Assembly (NCBI GenBank): GCA_016271365.2
Contig: CM028136.1
Span: 466,114,001-466,178,000, forward strand
Reading direction: 5' to 3'
Length of the DNA: 64,000 nucleotides
Source of the DNA: Neoceratodus forsteri
Lineage: Eukaryota; Chordata; Ceratodontiformes; Ceratodontidae
Below are positions 1-11,518 of this stretch, one piece after another. A model generated the notes under the pieces. That model had not been told where the DNA came from and did not search any database. It worked only from the letters and a program-made list of their open reading frames with translations. The first letter of the stretch is position 1, and each line of letters begins with the position of its first letter. The position numbers and the translations under genes were made by a program.

Positions 1-3000
1 TACTTTCATTGCTATGCACATTTAATGGCTTTACAGACTTGCACTTGCCAGCAGGACATCACACAATCGCTACTTGCAAAGCGACTATACAGCTGCACAC
101 ACATTTTATATGGCATTACTGAAAATCACTGTTTGAGCAGTTTTTTAATTGTTTACTCACTGTTAGTGTAGCAACTACTGCGATAGGTTAAAACGGCCTG
201 CAGCCAGATTTTGAAGGCCTCAGAATGCAAACGGGTGGGCAGTTTCCACGATCATCGTTTTAACCACACAGTTCACTGATCCCACAATCGATTTGCGGGT
301 TGAGCCCTATTTTAAACTAAAAGTCACTTTTTTGAACTGTTTCACAGCGCTTTGAATCCTCGCGACGCTCCTCCACTGCCAGTACACGCACTACTCTCTG
401 TCTCCCTCTTGAACGCTGAGGCAGACTCAGAAGAGCTGGCTGAGGGGCGGGACGAATGACAAACTGACCAACCACACGACGCCATGCAAATGAGCCTCTT
501 CTTCCTCACAAGGGCTCCTCTCCTCACAGTGATCGTCGAGCAGGCAAATTCAAACTGTAAAATGCACTTTTTTTTTTTTTCTTCAACTGACTCCATGGCG
601 GGAGCCCATTTCAACCATGTAACATTGCCATTAACTCTGCAGTCTCTAACTTTGTACAGCAAGCATTTCCAACGTCCAGGGCATAATTTCTCTGTTGCTA
701 CCCTCGCTTTCACACTTTCCTTCACAGAAATTCATTTTAAAACTGACAAAAACGCTGTAAACTTTTTGATGATGCAGAACAAGGGCACACTTTTGACTTT
801 ACAGCTCCTTGGTAAACAGTTGGCATTTTTAAACAGCAGCACAAGATCTACAGCACACAGCAACACACTAGGAAATTGCTTCAACTTTTGGGCTACCCAC
901 GCCAGATAGCCAAAACGCTAGCCTACTTGCCCAAGCACCTTCCTTCCCGAACAAATCCAAAGCGGTGCCTCCATTTTTGTAACCCTCACCCCTGCTTTTA
1001 CTAAAACAACAGTTTGGCATGCTGTTGACGTTGGCAAGGATCACTGGTGGGGACCTGGTTGGGGAGTATGAGGTTACCTGGCACATGGGACCTAGGTTTG
1101 GTTACTCTGCACATGGGCACCCAAGTAAATCCAACTACAGGAAGCAATAACTGTAATGTCCAGAACCAGGATTGGGATTTTTCAGTGTGGCTTTATTCAA
1201 AACTAGATGAAACATGACAAAGCATTGTATGGTCCCCCAAGGCTACGCTCACTGTATGTGCAGATAGAGACTAAAGGCGGTCCATTGGAGAATTAACATT
1301 TTTACATTGTTCTGGCTCTGGACCCACCAGGCACTCAGCCCAGACTTTGCATGCGCTTGGATACACAGCCCGACTGGCCTGGCTCCCTGCTGGCCACTTG
1401 ACTGACAGTCCACTTGAAGAATGAACCCAAACTTTACTTGGAAAGACTCCCATCACACAAGGAGTATATTTTCCCAAGCTGTTGCTCCCCACACCACATA
1501 GAGTCTGTGACTCCTAGAGAGATTTTCAAGTTGCGACCCACGTCTGGGTACCTACCTCATCACTGGCCAGGCGCATGAGGCAAGTAGCAAATCACAGAAG
1601 AAATCCGTAGAGGTGGACCTGGTCACTAAAGATGGGGGGTATTCCCACCTCCAGCTCCCACAGCCCATACCCGGCCATTTCTCTGGACAAACATAAACTT
1701 CAAACTGTGAAAATGTAGATTAAGCGGTGGATGATCTGAAGCACCCCCTCTACAGCATTACTTGAAATCCATTAAAACGTTAGACTTTTTGACTGCTCTA
1801 TTTGTTTGTCCTAGTAACATAGTCCTCCCAAATAGCAGTCCACATTCATTTCCCAACTGAAGAAAACAATTTGTTTGCCACTGCAAATGGAGCCAAACAC
1901 TCACCCTTCGTTGCAGGTGCCCTAGGCTAAGTAAAACACTCTCTTTGCTGTTATACAAGAACAGACTGACAAAACCAGGCAGTTTCCTTCCATAGTGGGC
2001 AAGGGATTGCCCCTGGGACCCACAGAGAACTTTTCTTCCACTCTCGGAGGGAGGGGGCATCTGAGGCCTGAAATGCGGTTCCACCACTTAAAAGGTAAAA
2101 CAGGATGACTTCCTTCCTGTTTGCTTTAGGACAAACACAAGACTGGCTTTGAAACTCCCAAAGTTCTAAACTCACTCCCTGAGCTGCAGATTCCAATGTG
2201 GCTTATGCAGCTGTGACAGTTCTATGGTGATGTTATCTCTCAAGTCTCAGCTGTAACTGAGAACAGAGTGAGACAGTGTGAAACCCATTTAACTGGAGTT
2301 TCACAAGCTGCCTTCCCTGCCTACCACTAGGTCTTACTGGGATTCTAGTAACCCCGGGTAACAAGGGGGTTACACGGAGTACACCACAGCCTGCGCTCTG
2401 TGTGGGCTGGGAGTGTTACAGTACCCACAGCACTCTTACTAGTGCAGTTGCACTAGCAGCAGCTGTCCTTTGGCTGCACGGCAGCTCACACTTGCTCCTG
2501 CTGCCTGCCAAACTTCACCCACAGCAAATAAAGGACCTGGGGAAGCCCCCCACAGACCCCAGGGAAGGGTTTTGAAAAGTTATTTAATACAAATACTGGC
2601 CTTCTGCAAAGAGTGGTAGCCCACTAGACCACCAGGGTATTTCATTTAATATGGGCCTCCCCCCAGGGCATTTCCTAGCCCCATAAGACCACCAATGCCA
2701 CCTTTATCCACAAGGGCTACTAGCCCATTTGGGCTACTAACTAAAATATTGGCTACTCGGCCACGACTAGGGGCAACAAGGCTTTGCTGAGCCCCCTTCC
2801 CCAAACTTTACTCTCTTTCTGCTTTTTTTTTTGTTTTGTTTTGTTACTGTTTCCTTTACCTTTCTAATCTCGTTTCTCTTTTTATTCCACAGGTCTGACA
2901 GGACGAGGGCTCCTACCTATCAGATAAGTAGTACTTTTATTTCTATTCTGTCCCTTCCGCCCTGCTGGACCCCCTAAAGAGCTGCAGATCCTTTGTGACC

Positions 3001-6000
3001 CCTTTTCCTATCTTTTTTTTTTTTTTTCTTACAGGTACCTTGGTGTCACCCCTTCAGACTCCTACCCTGGCACCCTGTGGCAGGTAAGTCCCTCTATGTT
3101 ACTATTTATTTTGGTGGGTTGACTTTAATAGGTGGCCGTGCCTGTTGCAGGAGCACAAACCTCTGCGCCTCCGCCTGCCCGCTTCTTTTGAATATCTGGC
3201 CCTAAGGCTTTTCCTTTTCTGAATGTGTATAAACATCTACAGTATGTAGCAAAATGGGAAGAAGAAAATAAAATAAAGTTGTGTAACTGTGCTGGATTGG
3301 TAGATTTAGGGTTCTTCACTCTGAGAAGTAGATGCAACTGTCATTACCAGCAGCACCTCTACTAGGTGGGATGGCGAGGGGTCACTGCAGGTTCGAATAG
3401 GTGTGGGTGGATGGAATCACTGGACAAGGAGAGGCAGGAGTTGTACACAGAGGTCTGATGAAGAAGATGTTTGACAGGAGAGAAAGGAGGACATGGTCAT
3501 ACAGGAAAATACCAACAGTAAAATGACAGGGAGTATGGACAGCATTATGGTTATAGGAACAGTAACACAAACATCTAACAAAAACTCTAAAAATGGACTG
3601 AAATTTCTAAAAAGATGTACCTTGACCTAAGACTCCTAGGGATTAAGCTCTACTCTTAGTACTTTTACTACAGTACCCTAGAACAGTTACGGACCCTCAT
3701 AGAGGTTCTGGCAATATAAGCTTTGTGCAGTATAAGTGATCACCTTAAAAGTCTATGAATGACTCAAAAGACCAGTTTGATCAGAAGTCTTCGTGTGCAC
3801 AGCTGATGGAAACAAGGGAAAGCAACGGGGAAATAGAGAGATTTTATGAACAGAGCATGGGTCCATCGGCTACACCCACCTCTCCTGTGTTTCCAGAAAC
3901 AGAGACAAACACAAAGGATTCCCTCGGCTAAGAACCTGCTGGTGGACTGCCGGAATTTAAGGACAATTGCAAGGCCTGTCTCAGCTAAAAATCCGATGGT
4001 GGGCAGCCAAGAATAAAGAACAGATGCAAGGATCTGGCCACAGTCCTCTGGTGGACAGCCGGGATGAAACTGCAGGGCTGTCTTTGCCTTTTTAACACAT
4101 GTAACTTGCCTTTGCCTGTCTACTCATTTGGGCCTGTTGCTGCCCCTTTAAATACTGTGGGCCTCTTTCTGGGCCCCCTTTGTGAATACAGGGCTTGTCA
4201 TGCCTTCTGCACTTCTCCCCAGGATGTTGACCCTTTAAATTACTTTCTCCAGGCCCATGCAGGGCCTGTCTATCACTTCCCTCTGGCTCTGTCTTCGCCA
4301 TGCACCCTTGTGAATATTTATAAAATTATTCTAAGGGTTTCTATGCCCTAGCCCCTCCTATGGGCGTCGCCATGCCTGGAATAATTTATTTACATTTTGG
4401 CACTTTGGTCAGCCCCCCTCTCAGCTCTCGGCTGATTTCTCCTTGCGCCCTAGGTGCTTTAAAACAATTTTTTTAAAATAACTTCAGGCAGTCAGCACCT
4501 GACTGTTGGTGCTGCCGCCGACTCACCGCCCCGATCTGGGGTGAAGAGAGCTGGATCAGGAGGTGGGAGGCTTGCTGGCAGTGGGAGAGATTTCAGACAG
4601 CAACAGGACGACCAGGGACCTTGCAGAATTTCGCGACGCCTGACGGCTGCTTCCTGGATGTGGCCCTTCTCACGCTGCCAATGGGGGATCGGAGAAACTT
4701 TAATGAATAAAATGGGGCTGTACAGGGCCCACACCATGCACAGGAGGACGAACTGGACCGTGACCACCGCACCACACTGCACCGCCAGGACACCGGACGT
4801 CAGATGGCTGCCAGGAGGGACACGAGGCGGACCACAGGTAAGCCCTTTCTCTAACATTTAACCTGTGTTCCTGCTCTCCCTCGCACTTCTGCCAGCGACC
4901 AGGCGACTATCTTCAAGGGTGTCTGTGAGCACTCCCCATGGGCTCTTTGATGCCCTCAGCATGGCAGCGACCAACATCCACTTTTCTGACCACCACTCCA
5001 CTGACTGTGCAGCCAGCATTCAGGGCGCTGCATCCCTTGCAACACTGGCTGCCTTGCAACAACCCAGCATGGGCTGGACCTTGAAAGATGCTCCTCTGGC
5101 TCATGCTGCTCGCTCCTGGGGGGGGGGGGCCCAGAATGGAGTGCAGGCGGCCAAGGGACAGCAAAACAAAACTTTTTTTTTTTTAAACATTTCTGCTGCT
5201 GTTGTGGTGAGGGGAAAACACCAAAAGGGCCCCTAACACACTGCCCCTCTGATGCCCACACTGCCGTATGAGAGGCACTGTAGTTAATTTTTTGTTGTAC
5301 CCCAACTTTGGGGCACTACAGTTATTACACCTGTGGCTTAGATGGACAGATTTTCTAAAATAAATAGAGCACAGGCCCCAGATTTTGAAAAACATTGAAG
5401 TCTCAGCTTTTCACCATTGACGTCACTGATAACTGTCAAGTGACTGTGCGTGGGTGGTAAAATTGATAAAACCTTTAAAATAAAAAGAAAACGTGATTTA
5501 CTTTGTTGTCTTTCTGGTTGTCGTTTGTAATTGGGTGGGGGGCAGAATGATGTGGGAGTTAGTTATTGCTGGATTTCAGGATGCTGCTGACTGACCATCA
5601 TCATGTGGTTGCTGCCTTTTTAGTGGACTGCATTGGAGGATGGATAGATTGGATGATCCAGAGTTTTCAGGGTGCTCTGGGGGACAAATGGGACAGGTAG
5701 GTAATGGGCTGGCAGAAATGTGGCACTAGGAAGTCACACAGGTGGCAGCTGTCAGGCAGTAGGCTAACTGGCTGCAGGCAGGTAAGACACTGGCAGTGGC
5801 AGCTGATTATTAGACTGCAACAGCATACTAGCCTAGTAAGTATTAAAAACACCAAAATTATCTGATCACAAATTCCTCAAAGGAAGCTGGGCAGGGCAGG
5901 TTGAGCAATAGAGATGGAGGCAGTGGTATAGGTAATGGCACTGAGTGCACCAATACACTGGGGTCCAACATAACCACCCACCTAGTCTCCCAACAGTTGC

Positions 6001-6150
6001 CCTCACTCCAGAAGAGACTGGCTATCCCCACTGTGTAGCAGCGTAACAGGATTTACTATAATTGACTGACATTTGACTTGATTAGAGGGCAGAATAGGCC
6101 AAGATAAATGGACTGTCTGACTAGTCCAATGTCGTAGAGATAACAAAGTT
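1..6150. other. No gene recognised (intronic or intergenic)
   Basis: Open frames here are short, overlap on both strands and match nothing I know. Visible content is T-rich or A-rich runs (about 570, 2823, 3010, 5175), a G run near 5120, and three imperfect 52-57 bp repeats near 3938-4060. No exon-like frame with both splice sites was convincing. Old unidentified repeats are likely, because neighbouring sequence is almost entirely transposon-derived. Confidence 0.6.
3938..4060. repeat. Degenerate tandem repeat, three units
   Basis: The motif CTGGTGGACTGCC or a close variant starts near 3938, 3995 and 4047, each preceded by a similar GGCTAAGAACC-like stretch. The period is 52-57 bp. It may belong to an unrecognised older element. 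Confidence 0.4.
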
Positions 6151-6158
6151 AAAAGAAA

Positions 6159-6330
6159 TTAGGCCTTAGAGTCAAAAAATTCGGCAGTACTGATGGGTTC
6201 ATCATCATCGGATTCTTTGCCTGATGCTGAATCATCTTCTGTGTAGCTGTGAGATCTCCTGATGTCTGCCAGAGATTCCAGACTCTGAGCCATCTTCATC
6301 TTCTTCAGCAGCTTCAGAAGCATTCTTTTT
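6159..6330 (-). other. Unidentified acidic serine-rich open stretch
   Basis: Read on the minus strand, this stretch is open to a stop at 6159 and ends in a composition of Ser, Asp and Glu with the terminal residues EPISTAEFFDSKA. The bias resembles a C-terminal exon of a regulatory protein more than a transposon frame, but I do not recognise the family. Upstream in the same frame it runs straight into the A-rich 3' end of a SINE near 6330-6341, so any original splice acceptor has been replaced or never existed. It could be the last exon of an unknown gene, a processed pseudogene scrap, or chance. A second frame is also open over part of it, which weakens the case. Confidence 0.25.
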
Positions 6331-6838
6331 TTTTTCCTCCTTGGTTGGAGCAGACACCCACTGCCCCTGGCCACCGGCATCCGCTGGATCAGGTCTGGTG
6401 TGCGAATGTGTATGCCCCATCTACATGGGCCGGCCAATGGGCAGGATCCCCCTTCCCAGTACCTGCGGCACGGACCCGGTGAAGATGCTCCTCCTTGTCC
6501 AGGGGTGCAGGGCTTGGCCATCGGCCACCGAGGTCGCCCCACCACCATTTTCCACCAGTTTTTCACCCTTTGAGGAGCCAGACATCCAATGGCATTGCAC
6601 CAACGTGCTGCTGCGCTCCTTCCCACTGTGTACGCAGCTGTGGTGCCCCCAGCCTCCACTAGGGGCCGCTGCAGCATGATACAATTCCCTCACCCACCCC
6701 AGAGCCATCATGGGATGCTCAATCCTTCCTCTCCCCTGCCAGCACCCGGCATTCCAAGTCTGTTCCCGAAACCAGGTCACCGGCGTGGCATGAGGTGTGG
6801 CGTCCAGCACCCCAACCCTCGGTGCCACCAGGCCGGCC
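6331..6838 (-). mobile_element. tRNA-derived SINE, copy 1
   Basis: On the minus strand the element starts near GGCCTGGTGGCACCGAGGG, which fits a Pol III A box, followed about 50 bases later by GGTTTCGGGAA, a degraded B box. It ends in an A-rich run at about 6331-6341. The head matches the elements at 8964 and 42111 base for base over long stretches, including a shared GGTGCTGGAC-like block between the boxes. The body after the tRNA part is less conserved. The right flank is the L2-like LINE. Boundaries are approximate. Confidence 0.65.
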
Positions 6839-7055
6839 CATAAGCTTTTTTTGAAAAATCTAACTTTGAAGTTTCTGTGGATGCCGAAATTGCCAAACAT
6901 CAGTCCACCAAGTAACAGCAGGTCTGGGATCAAAATGTGATAAACGGTCATTAACTTGTGCTCTTGACAGTGTCAGTCTCATAGGAATACCCATTGATGA
7001 GGCACTTGATTTCTTCGACCGCTTTAATGCTGCATGCGATATCCACGCCCCCCCC

Positions 7056-8331
7056 CCCAAAAAAAAGCGGAAAGTTAAGGGTGTGTGCAACCCTTGGATA
7101 ACACCTGAACTACTGGGACTTATGAAGACTAGGGACCACCTCTGGCACTGGGCCAAAGCCACAGGCAAGCAAGTAGATATTCAGGCTTATAAAAATTCCA
7201 GAAATGTTTGTACCGGAGCCATCCGTTTTGCAAAAAATCAGTACTTTAGGGAGGCGTTCTCCAACTCCTGGGATGACAGTAAAAATTTCTGGAGCAACAT
7301 AAAGGATGTCACTGGCAAAGACCACAAGAGAGCACCCACCGTTCTTAACATTGATGGAAGCCCTACTCTTGACCTAATGGCCATAGCCAATATTTTTAAC
7401 AGTGCCTTTACAGACCTCAGCAGAGTCCTCCACCCTGATTTTTTTTCATGGTCCCTGCCCTTGCCACCCCCCCCCCAAGTCTGTGATGCTCAGCAGCAGG
7501 CTTCCCCCCTTTTTAATTCAGAGAGGTTACTAAGCATAAGATGAGAAAGTACATATGCAAAGTACTCGGTAAATCAAGATTCAGTAGGGACAATTTAGAT
7601 CTTAAATTTCTTGCCCTCACTCTTGAGGAAACTCTTACACCTCTTACCAAGATTCTGAACTTTTTTCTAAGACTTGGGCAATTCCCCCCAAAATGGAAAC
7701 AGGCCCTAGTAGCCCCAGTGCACAAAGGTGGAGATAGGGCATACCACATAAACTACAGACCAATCTCCATTCTTTCTCCTCTATCGAAAGCACTAGAGCG
7801 TATACTTGCAGATCAGCTTGTGGAATACCCAGATAAATACAATATTCAATGTTCCCAGCAGCATGGCTTTCATAAAGGTCATAGTACTACCACTGCACTG
7901 TTAGAATTCACTGGTTTCATACCCAACACACTGACCAAGGCCATCTGGTAGGCCGCTTCCATCGAAATCTGGACAAAGGCCTTTGACATTGTGAACCACC
8001 ATTGCTACTTGGGCAATTATAGCTCACAGGGTGTCGAATGATGCTGTCTGCTGGTTCAGAAGCTACTTAGAAGACCGCTCATAGCAGGTCAAGATAACCA
8101 ATGTCCTCTCCGAAGGAAGCTGGTCCATTTCGAGTGCCTCAGGGATCTATACTAGGGCCCCTTCTTTAGTATCTTCTTGAATAATCTCCCACGAGCCTGT
8201 CATGAACAGATTTTGCTCTATGCGGATGATGCGTGATCTATTGTAGTAACCCTGACCCTAAGATCCTCCAGGAAAACCTTCAATACAGTTTCTCAAAAGT
8301 GGAAAGTGGTTCAGCACTCAAAACTGGTGCT
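7056..8331 (+). pseudogene. L2-like LINE ORF2, N-terminal and RT part
   Basis: The protein fragment reads from a basic stretch (PKKKRKV in frame at 7056-7076) through NPWITPELLGLMKTRD, typical of the segment between endonuclease and reverse transcriptase in L2/CR1-type LINEs. Reverse transcriptase motifs follow in shifted frames: NYRPISILSPLSK near 7750, QHGFHKGHSTTTAL near 7860, then a VPQGSILGP-like box near 8135 and LYADDA near 8215. At least three frameshifts or stops are needed to follow it, including a stop near 7543 and one near 7950. The enzyme would copy the element's RNA at a nicked chromosomal site. It ends at the target site of the nested insert. Confidence 0.75.
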
Positions 8332-8963
8332 GGGGCGGAGCTAGCAGCAGCAGTTTTCTGAGCGCCCTACTTTTGAGCTATTTAATTCCAATAAAATATA
8401 ATTCTGCACCAAGAACTGTAATTTAGCCACAGAATATTGATGAGAGGAGATTGTGCACTTGAAACACTGAAACTCGAATTGAAATGGGGTGTACAAAACG
8501 ATAAAACAGAATTTTTCTTGCCACGCCTCTCGAATGCCAAACCGCCAGATGATCCGCCAGGCCCAATTCAAGCTTTGAGCTCCGATTCCAATGGGGCTAC
8601 CCTGACATCTTTGCAAATTGCAATAAAAGCTGTTACCAAAACAGTCCAACAAACTGACCAAAAATTGGACAATTTCTCTGAAAAATTCTTTATGATGGAG
8701 CACAGGTTGGACGCTTGTGGGGGAACCACTAAGTCGGTGGAAGCCACGGTGAGAAAGGCTCTGGCCACCACAGCTACATCTCTAAAAGAACAGGTTGCCC
8801 TGAGAAGCTGCGCAGAACAGCTTGAAAATTCTGTACGAGCCGCCAATATCCGGGTTCTCTGTTTGCCTGAGGAATCTTAAGGTGATTCCCTACACAATAT
8901 CTGCAATTCTGGCTTGAGGGTCTGACCGATCTATCAGATTTTAAAATCATTAAAGTCCAAGCT

Positions 8964-9396
8964 GGCCTGGTGGCGCAGAGGGTTGAGGTGCTGGACACCA
9001 CACCTCGAACCACGCCTGGCGACCGGTTCAGAAATGGATTCAGGTTGTCTGGGGTTGGCTGGGGAAGGAGAGGATTGAGCGTCCTGAGAACTGCTCGCCT
9101 CCTGGGGAGGGTGGATGGAAGCCCCGCTTCTAGTAGTGGCCCCAGGTGGAGACCAGGGGTACTACATGCAGTGGTGCAGGTGGGACAACCAGAAAGCCGG
9201 AAAACCGCTTCGGCGCCACCGGATGATGGCCTCTGTGCTCCATGTCCCTCGGAACCTCTGGAAGCATCCTTCACCACAGCAGCTCCTCCAGACCATAGAA
9301 AAAATAGTGTGCTGGGGTCCCCTGCCACTGGTGCCTTCCCCCTTGGAGGAGGGGGACCCGCCCGGTGATGGGATACGTTAGGATAAATCGAGGTCG

Positions 9397-9440
<44 letters not shown>

Positions 9441-9540
9441 AGCTCCAGAAGAGGACAGCCGAGGCATGGAAGCACTAGGTGGCCCGAAGGAGAGGTAGAC
9501 GCTGGAGTGTGAGGGGAGGTAAAAAGAGTATACAAAAAAA
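8964..9540 (+). mobile_element. tRNA-derived SINE, copy 2
   Basis: It starts at AGCTGGCCTGGTGGCGCAGAG near 8963, with an A-box match TGGCGCAGAGG and a B-box-like CGACCGGTTCAGAA about 40 bases on. It ends in an A run at about 9533-9543. ATTAAAGTCC before and ATTAAAGCC after look like a target-site duplication of about nine bases. It lies inside the L1-like ORF1, which lies inside the L2-like LINE, making this the third nesting level. It carries a GT microsatellite. Confidence 0.7.
9400..9437. repeat. (GT)n microsatellite
   Basis: About 19 uninterrupted GT dinucleotides lie inside the SINE body. The run is not present in the other two SINE copies in this window, so it arose after insertion or marks a subfamily. 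Confidence 0.95.
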
Positions 9541-10229
9541 AAATTATTAAAGCCTACTGCATCACTCCTAGAAGACCCTCAAGCGGACTCACAAATCCCT
9601 GTACTGTCTTGCTAACACAGCACTCTCCAGGAGAAAAAGATTTGCTGTTGGAGGTCCTAAGAATTAGGGGCCCCATCCATATTGTATGTGACAACGCAAT
9701 TGTTTCCAGGAGCCCTGGAGATGTGATCTCCCATAATTGGGTGCCATTACTATATAAATTTAAGGCACAAGCTGGTCTTGGTGCGAGTGAAATTTTTCCT
9801 CTATAGGCACCAGACGTACCATTTCTGTTTCACAACTTCGTGGGCTAATTTCCAGGACTGTTGCAGGCAGCACCATTTACCTCCTTTGTACTTTAGGGGG
9901 CACTCCAGAATGGCAATCTCTCTATTACCTTATTGATGCTAAATTTAACACAAGACCTTTGGTCGGTTTAGCATCTTGATGTTTTTTTTTACTACTAAGT
10001 AATCCAATTAAAGCATTGGCTGCAATATAGCTCCTGAAATGGATGTGATGCTTAGTCTACACCTATGATGGTTTATATCCCTTGTGCTGTACCAACCGAC
10101 TAGATAATCTTCATCCAAAGTATTGTACTACTATACTTGTAATCTGTATACCTATTCAGGAAATTAATATTATGTATGTTTATGCACTAAATGTTATAAA
10201 TAAAAAGTAAAAAAAAAAAAAAAAAAGCT

Positions 10230-11098
10230 GGTGCTAAACTATAAAAAGACCAAAGTGATGCTTTTCAGCAATGCCCATAAGAAACACAAGTCCAACCCTT
10301 CTTCATCACAAACTGCATTGGCACCTCACTTGAACAGATCCACTCCTTAAAATATCTAGGGGTCACTGTTGATAGCTCACTCACCTATTCACAACATATT
10401 GATAACGTAGCTCGAGCTGTCAACATAAGGATTGGCTTACTCCACAGGCACAAGCATAGCCTCACTCCCGAGGCACTAAAAATAGCAATTTTCAGCTCTC
10501 TCATTACTATCATCGATTATGGGCTGGTTGTTTATGGCTCTGCCTCTGCTACATCCCTTCACAGGATTACTGTTGCCCTTAACAAAACATGCAGACTCCT
10601 TACTGGGGCTGCCCACCTCACACAAGTTTTTCTCCACTGTATTTTATCTAGTATTGTTATCCCGGGTCGCCCCTGAAAAAGGGACCTTCGGGGCTCAGTG
10701 GGCCTACCTGGTCACCAAAATTTAATAAATTAAATAAATAAACCTATATGCTCAGACTGAGTGGCTTCAATTATTCAGCCGGATCCAATATCAAACCTGC
10801 TTACTTGCCAAGAAGGCGCACCTTGGTTTGCTACTCCTGAGGTCCAACAGCTCCTTAGCCCTTGTCACAGTACCCAATGTACTCGCAGCTCAGCAACTCA
10901 GGTCTTTACTGTTCCCAGATGCCGCACCACCTTAGGTCAGCGGTCTTTTGCCTGTAGAGTCCCCCTCTGGCTCAACTCCCTGGGTAGGGACATCGCTGCT
11001 GAGTCAAAACTCGGCCCTTTCAAACACAAACTCTGGCAGCATCTATTAACAAACAGTATATGTGACTGCCGCCCTTAGTAGCCTTCTACTTATGTTAT
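10230..11098 (+). pseudogene. L2-like LINE ORF2, C-terminal part
   Basis: Directly after the duplicated CTGGTGCT the host LINE resumes with NYKKTKVMLFS, the conserved segment following the catalytic box. It continues with a SLKYLGVTVDSSLTYSQHI-like stretch in shifted frames and with CRLLTGA near 10600. A short foreign L2-type tail interrupts it at about 10650-10742. The C-terminus then follows at 10761-11078 with GQRSFACRVPLWLNSLGRDI and FKHKLWQHLL, the usual ending of L2/CR1-clade proteins. Frameshifts are present. The stop is at 11076-11078 and about 20 bases of 3' sequence follow. Confidence 0.75.
10650..10742 (+). mobile_element. Short L2-type 3' tail insert
   Basis: CCCGGGTCGCCCCTGAAAAAGG and a TTAAATAAATAAA tail interrupt the C-terminal coding part of the L2-like LINE. 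A near copy of this tail lies at 55890-55970. This is a severely 5'-truncated LINE or a SINE using the same tail. Confidence 0.55.
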
Positions 11099-11146
11099 AA
11101 TTAGCAGTGTCTGCTTATGTTATAATTAGCAATGTTGTAATTAGCA

Positions 11147-11396
11147 GTGTCAGTGGCTCAGTAGGTAGCACACTCGCCTCTGAGGCCAGGAGATCAGAAG
11201 GCTGTGGATTCAGTTCCCACATCTGGCACTTGGGTTAATATCTCAGTACTGACTCTGTAGTGCAGCATGAGAGGGTGTTGCACTTCTGAGTGCTGTCTTT
11301 GGATGAGACGTTAAACCGAGGTCCCATCTGCTTGGATTGGTGGTAGTTCAGGTGGATGTTAAAGATCCCATGGCACTTATCGAAAGAGCAGGGGAA
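11147..11396 (+). mobile_element. V-SINE/HE1-like tRNA SINE, 3'-truncated
   Basis: The head reads TGGCTCAGTAGG (A box) and GGATTCAGTTCCC (B box), so it derives from a tRNA gene. The downstream block contains GATGAGACGTTAAACCGAGG and AAAGATCCCATGGCAC, which I recognise from memory as the strongly conserved body and tail of V-SINE/HE1-type elements of sharks, lungfish and other vertebrates. It is truncated at about 11396, where the minus-strand Tx1/L1-like LINE begins, so that LINE may have landed in it or the pair may share a deletion. Confidence 0.7.
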
Positions 11397-11518
11397 GGTT
11401 TTTATTAATAAACAGAACAATACATCAGAAAAACAGTAGTACAATTCATGGAAAATAAGAAAAAAAAACATAACAAAGAGAATATCAGCAAGACTCAATT
11501 CTCTTACAGCAGAATGAT

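Larger units (their letters stand above)
8437..9806 (+). pseudogene. L1-type ORF1 protein, split by a SINE
   Basis: L1 ORF1 proteins are RNA-binding trimers with a coiled coil, an RRM-like domain and a C-terminal domain. Here 8437-8880 encodes a charged helical region (heptad-like leucines, QQTDQKLDNFSEKF) followed by LENSVRAANIRVLCLPEES, matching the ORF1 coiled-coil to RRM transition. A stop at 8880 and a frameshift precede the SINE insertion near 8964. After the SINE the C-terminal domain resumes: ITPRRPSSGLTNP and RGPIHIVCDN at about 9560-9700, ending at 9806. The residues around the insertion (IIK) are duplicated on both sides, as expected from the SINE's own target-site duplication. Confidence 0.65.
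8332..10227 (+). mobile_element. ORF1-only L1-like element inserted in the L2-like LINE
   Basis: The insert begins after CTGGTGCT at 8324-8331 and ends in an A run at 10209-10226, followed by the same CTGGTGCT at 10228-10235. This is a target-site duplication, extendable to about 12 bases with one gap. The contents are a short leader, an L1 ORF1-type frame, and a non-coding tail with an AATAAA-like signal near 10200. No ORF2 is present. Without the nested SINE at about 8964-9540 the element is about 1.3 kb. It is either an internally deleted L1/Tx1 copy or a half-L1 type element moved by another LINE's enzyme. Confidence 0.7.
6850..11098 (+). mobile_element. L2-like LINE, interrupted host copy
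   Basis: This plus-strand non-LTR retrotransposon fragment covers the region from just after the endonuclease to the end of the reverse transcriptase. It is split by an ORF1-only L1-like insert at 8332-10227 and by a short L2-type tail at about 10650-10742. Removing the first insert rejoins the reading frame cleanly. The 5' end is missing. Frames are broken, so it is a fossil. The family call rests on reverse transcriptase motifs and on the C-terminal pattern typical of L2/CR1-clade LINEs. Confidence 0.75.

Noticed and set aside
484..909. Plus-strand open frame of 141 codons
   Set aside because: No recognisable domain, low-complexity composition, and a competing minus frame; no splice sites support it.
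4541..4861. Plus-strand frame of 106 codons near a GTAAGC donor-like site
   Set aside because: A minus frame of similar length covers it and no family match is visible; it may be part of an unknown repeat.
11147..11225. Functional tRNA gene
   Set aside because: A and B boxes are present, but the sequence does not fold into a proper cloverleaf and is followed by a SINE body; same for the SINE heads at 6838, 8964 and 42111.
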